A stretch of DNA of 64,000 bases from Heliocidaris erythrogramma (Eukaryota; Echinodermata; Echinoidea; Camarodonta; Echinometridae): NCBI GenBank assembly GCA_025617745.1, contig CM046856.1, positions 40,360,888 to 40,424,887 on the forward strand. The letters are read 5' to 3'. The translations under genes and the position numbers were made by a program. Position 1 is the first letter of the stretch. Each line of letters starts with the position of its first letter. Below are positions 63,148 through 64,000 of the stretch, piece after piece. The notes below the pieces were generated by a model that saw only the letters and a program-made list of their open reading frames with translations, made no database searches and had not been told where the DNA came from.

Positions 63148-63300
63148 ACACCACGAATAGTGGTCATATTGACCACTACGAATACAACATGCAAAAATAG
63201 TTGGTATTTTCTGTCGCGTGTAGTAAAGGTATGGGGGGAAAAATGAGATAAATATTTTAAATTCTTGCTTTCAAATTCAGGCCTTAAAAATCTCACTCTA
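63148..63300 (+). repeat. Direct repeat unit 2 (about 150 bp)
   Basis: Second copy of 62488-62640, including the TAGTGGTCA/TGACCACTA hairpin. It starts next to a GTGAGCACACC junction. Confidence 0.85.
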
Positions 63301-64000
63301 GGGACACCAACACGTCGAGGGTGCGTTGGCTACGCTTTGCTTCTGATACGCGCTCGTCGTCGCCCTAGGCCTTGGAAAATAATCAGTGATAATTGATGAC
63401 TACAAAATTATTTTTTAAAACCCGTCTTTGATTTCATCACTGAAACAAAGACAATGACACACACAAAAACATCCCTGTAATTACGATCTTTAACAGAACT
63501 TACTCGTTTGAGTTACGATGTTGCAGAATTTGGCGGTTTTGAATCCAATAATTTCCATAGCAGCTCACGAAAAACGTACACACATCGCAATGCGTAACGA
63601 AATGAGGGCGCCTGCATGTTTGATCACTAAAAATCTTCTAACTGGCAACAAGTAGGCACAAAAAATAAGGGTGATAGCTTCAGTCAAAGAACTTTTGATA
63701 GGGAATAATTCACGAGATGTCAATGTATGGTACCCCTATACACTTGAAAATATAAAGAAAATAGAGGATTTGCTCCTTATTTTACACTTTTACTTTATTG
63801 ACATAAATGTATAGATAGAAGATGATTTTTAAGTCAAATGTACTTTGGTTTGAGCTCCATAGCTATAGCCATCTCAAAAATAGAGGGAAAACTGTGAAAT
63901 ATGACGTCATATTTTCGTGCCGACCAGGTCTCTAACTCATGAATAAAGATAATTATTGCAACGTTATTGCGAAATATCTAGTTTATATCGGTGTGGAAAC
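63301..64000. other. Non-coding DNA to window end
   Basis: On the minus strand an ATG at 63558-63556 opens 18 codons to a consensus donor (GTAAGT at 63503), but nothing else supports a gene. Confidence 0.4.

Noticed and set aside
47124-64000. CCCH zinc-finger first exon of NUP42
   Set aside because: I looked for a C-x7/8-C-x5-C-x3-H pattern on the minus strand and found none I could support.

Overview
This window looks like a marine deuterostome nuclear genome, most likely an echinoderm and possibly a sea urchin. The evidence is low coding density, spliced genes with consensus GT/AG sites, DIRS and BEL/Pao retrotransposons together, many TIR and foldback elements, long (TCA)n arrays, and vertebrate-type CCCTAA repeats. 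The species is an inference and cannot be fixed from the sequence alone.

The one host gene I can assemble with confidence is on the minus strand. It is an orthologue of the nuclear-pore mRNA-export factor NUP42 (NUPL2/hCG1). Six exons (47123-46706, 44581-44487, 29291-29215, 28628-28542, 20825-20719, 19477-18985) have matching phases. They encode a Gly-rich linker, the conserved middle region, an FG-repeat region and the conserved C-terminal GLE1-binding tail. The exon for the N-terminal CCCH zinc finger was not found and presumably lies to the right. Its introns are packed with transposons: a 5.7 kb PIF/Harbinger-type element with a 3-bp TSD, and an 11.4 kb DIRS element split by a 6.1 kb TIR element made largely of TACCACA minisatellite.

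Layout. 1-10.6 kb: Helitron-like non-autonomous elements carrying tRNA-like boxes and (TCA)n arrays, a strong 58-bp hairpin, a CT-rich higher-order minisatellite, and a repeat loaded with nuclear-receptor-type AGGTCA direct repeats. 10.7-15.6 kb: a near-complete but broken DIRS element (gag, RT, RNase H, tyrosine recombinase) whose termini and internal complementary region can be read directly. 16.7-18.7 kb: a second AGGTCA repeat, a foldback element and a MITE. 19-47.1 kb: NUP42. 47.2-53.5 kb: nested TIR elements, one with a 65-bp TIR, a 9-bp TSD and interstitial CCCTAA repeats, plus tRNA-like sequences and a 0.65 kb foldback. 53.5-58.9 kb: a 5'-truncated, stop-ridden BEL/Pao element (gag, protease, RT, RNase H, integrase). 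59-64 kb: non-coding DNA with a TIR element, direct and inverted repeats, and one weak candidate first exon.

No CRISPR array, rRNA gene or convincing intact tRNA gene was seen. All transposon reading frames described are interrupted. Breaks are described but no product is reconstructed.
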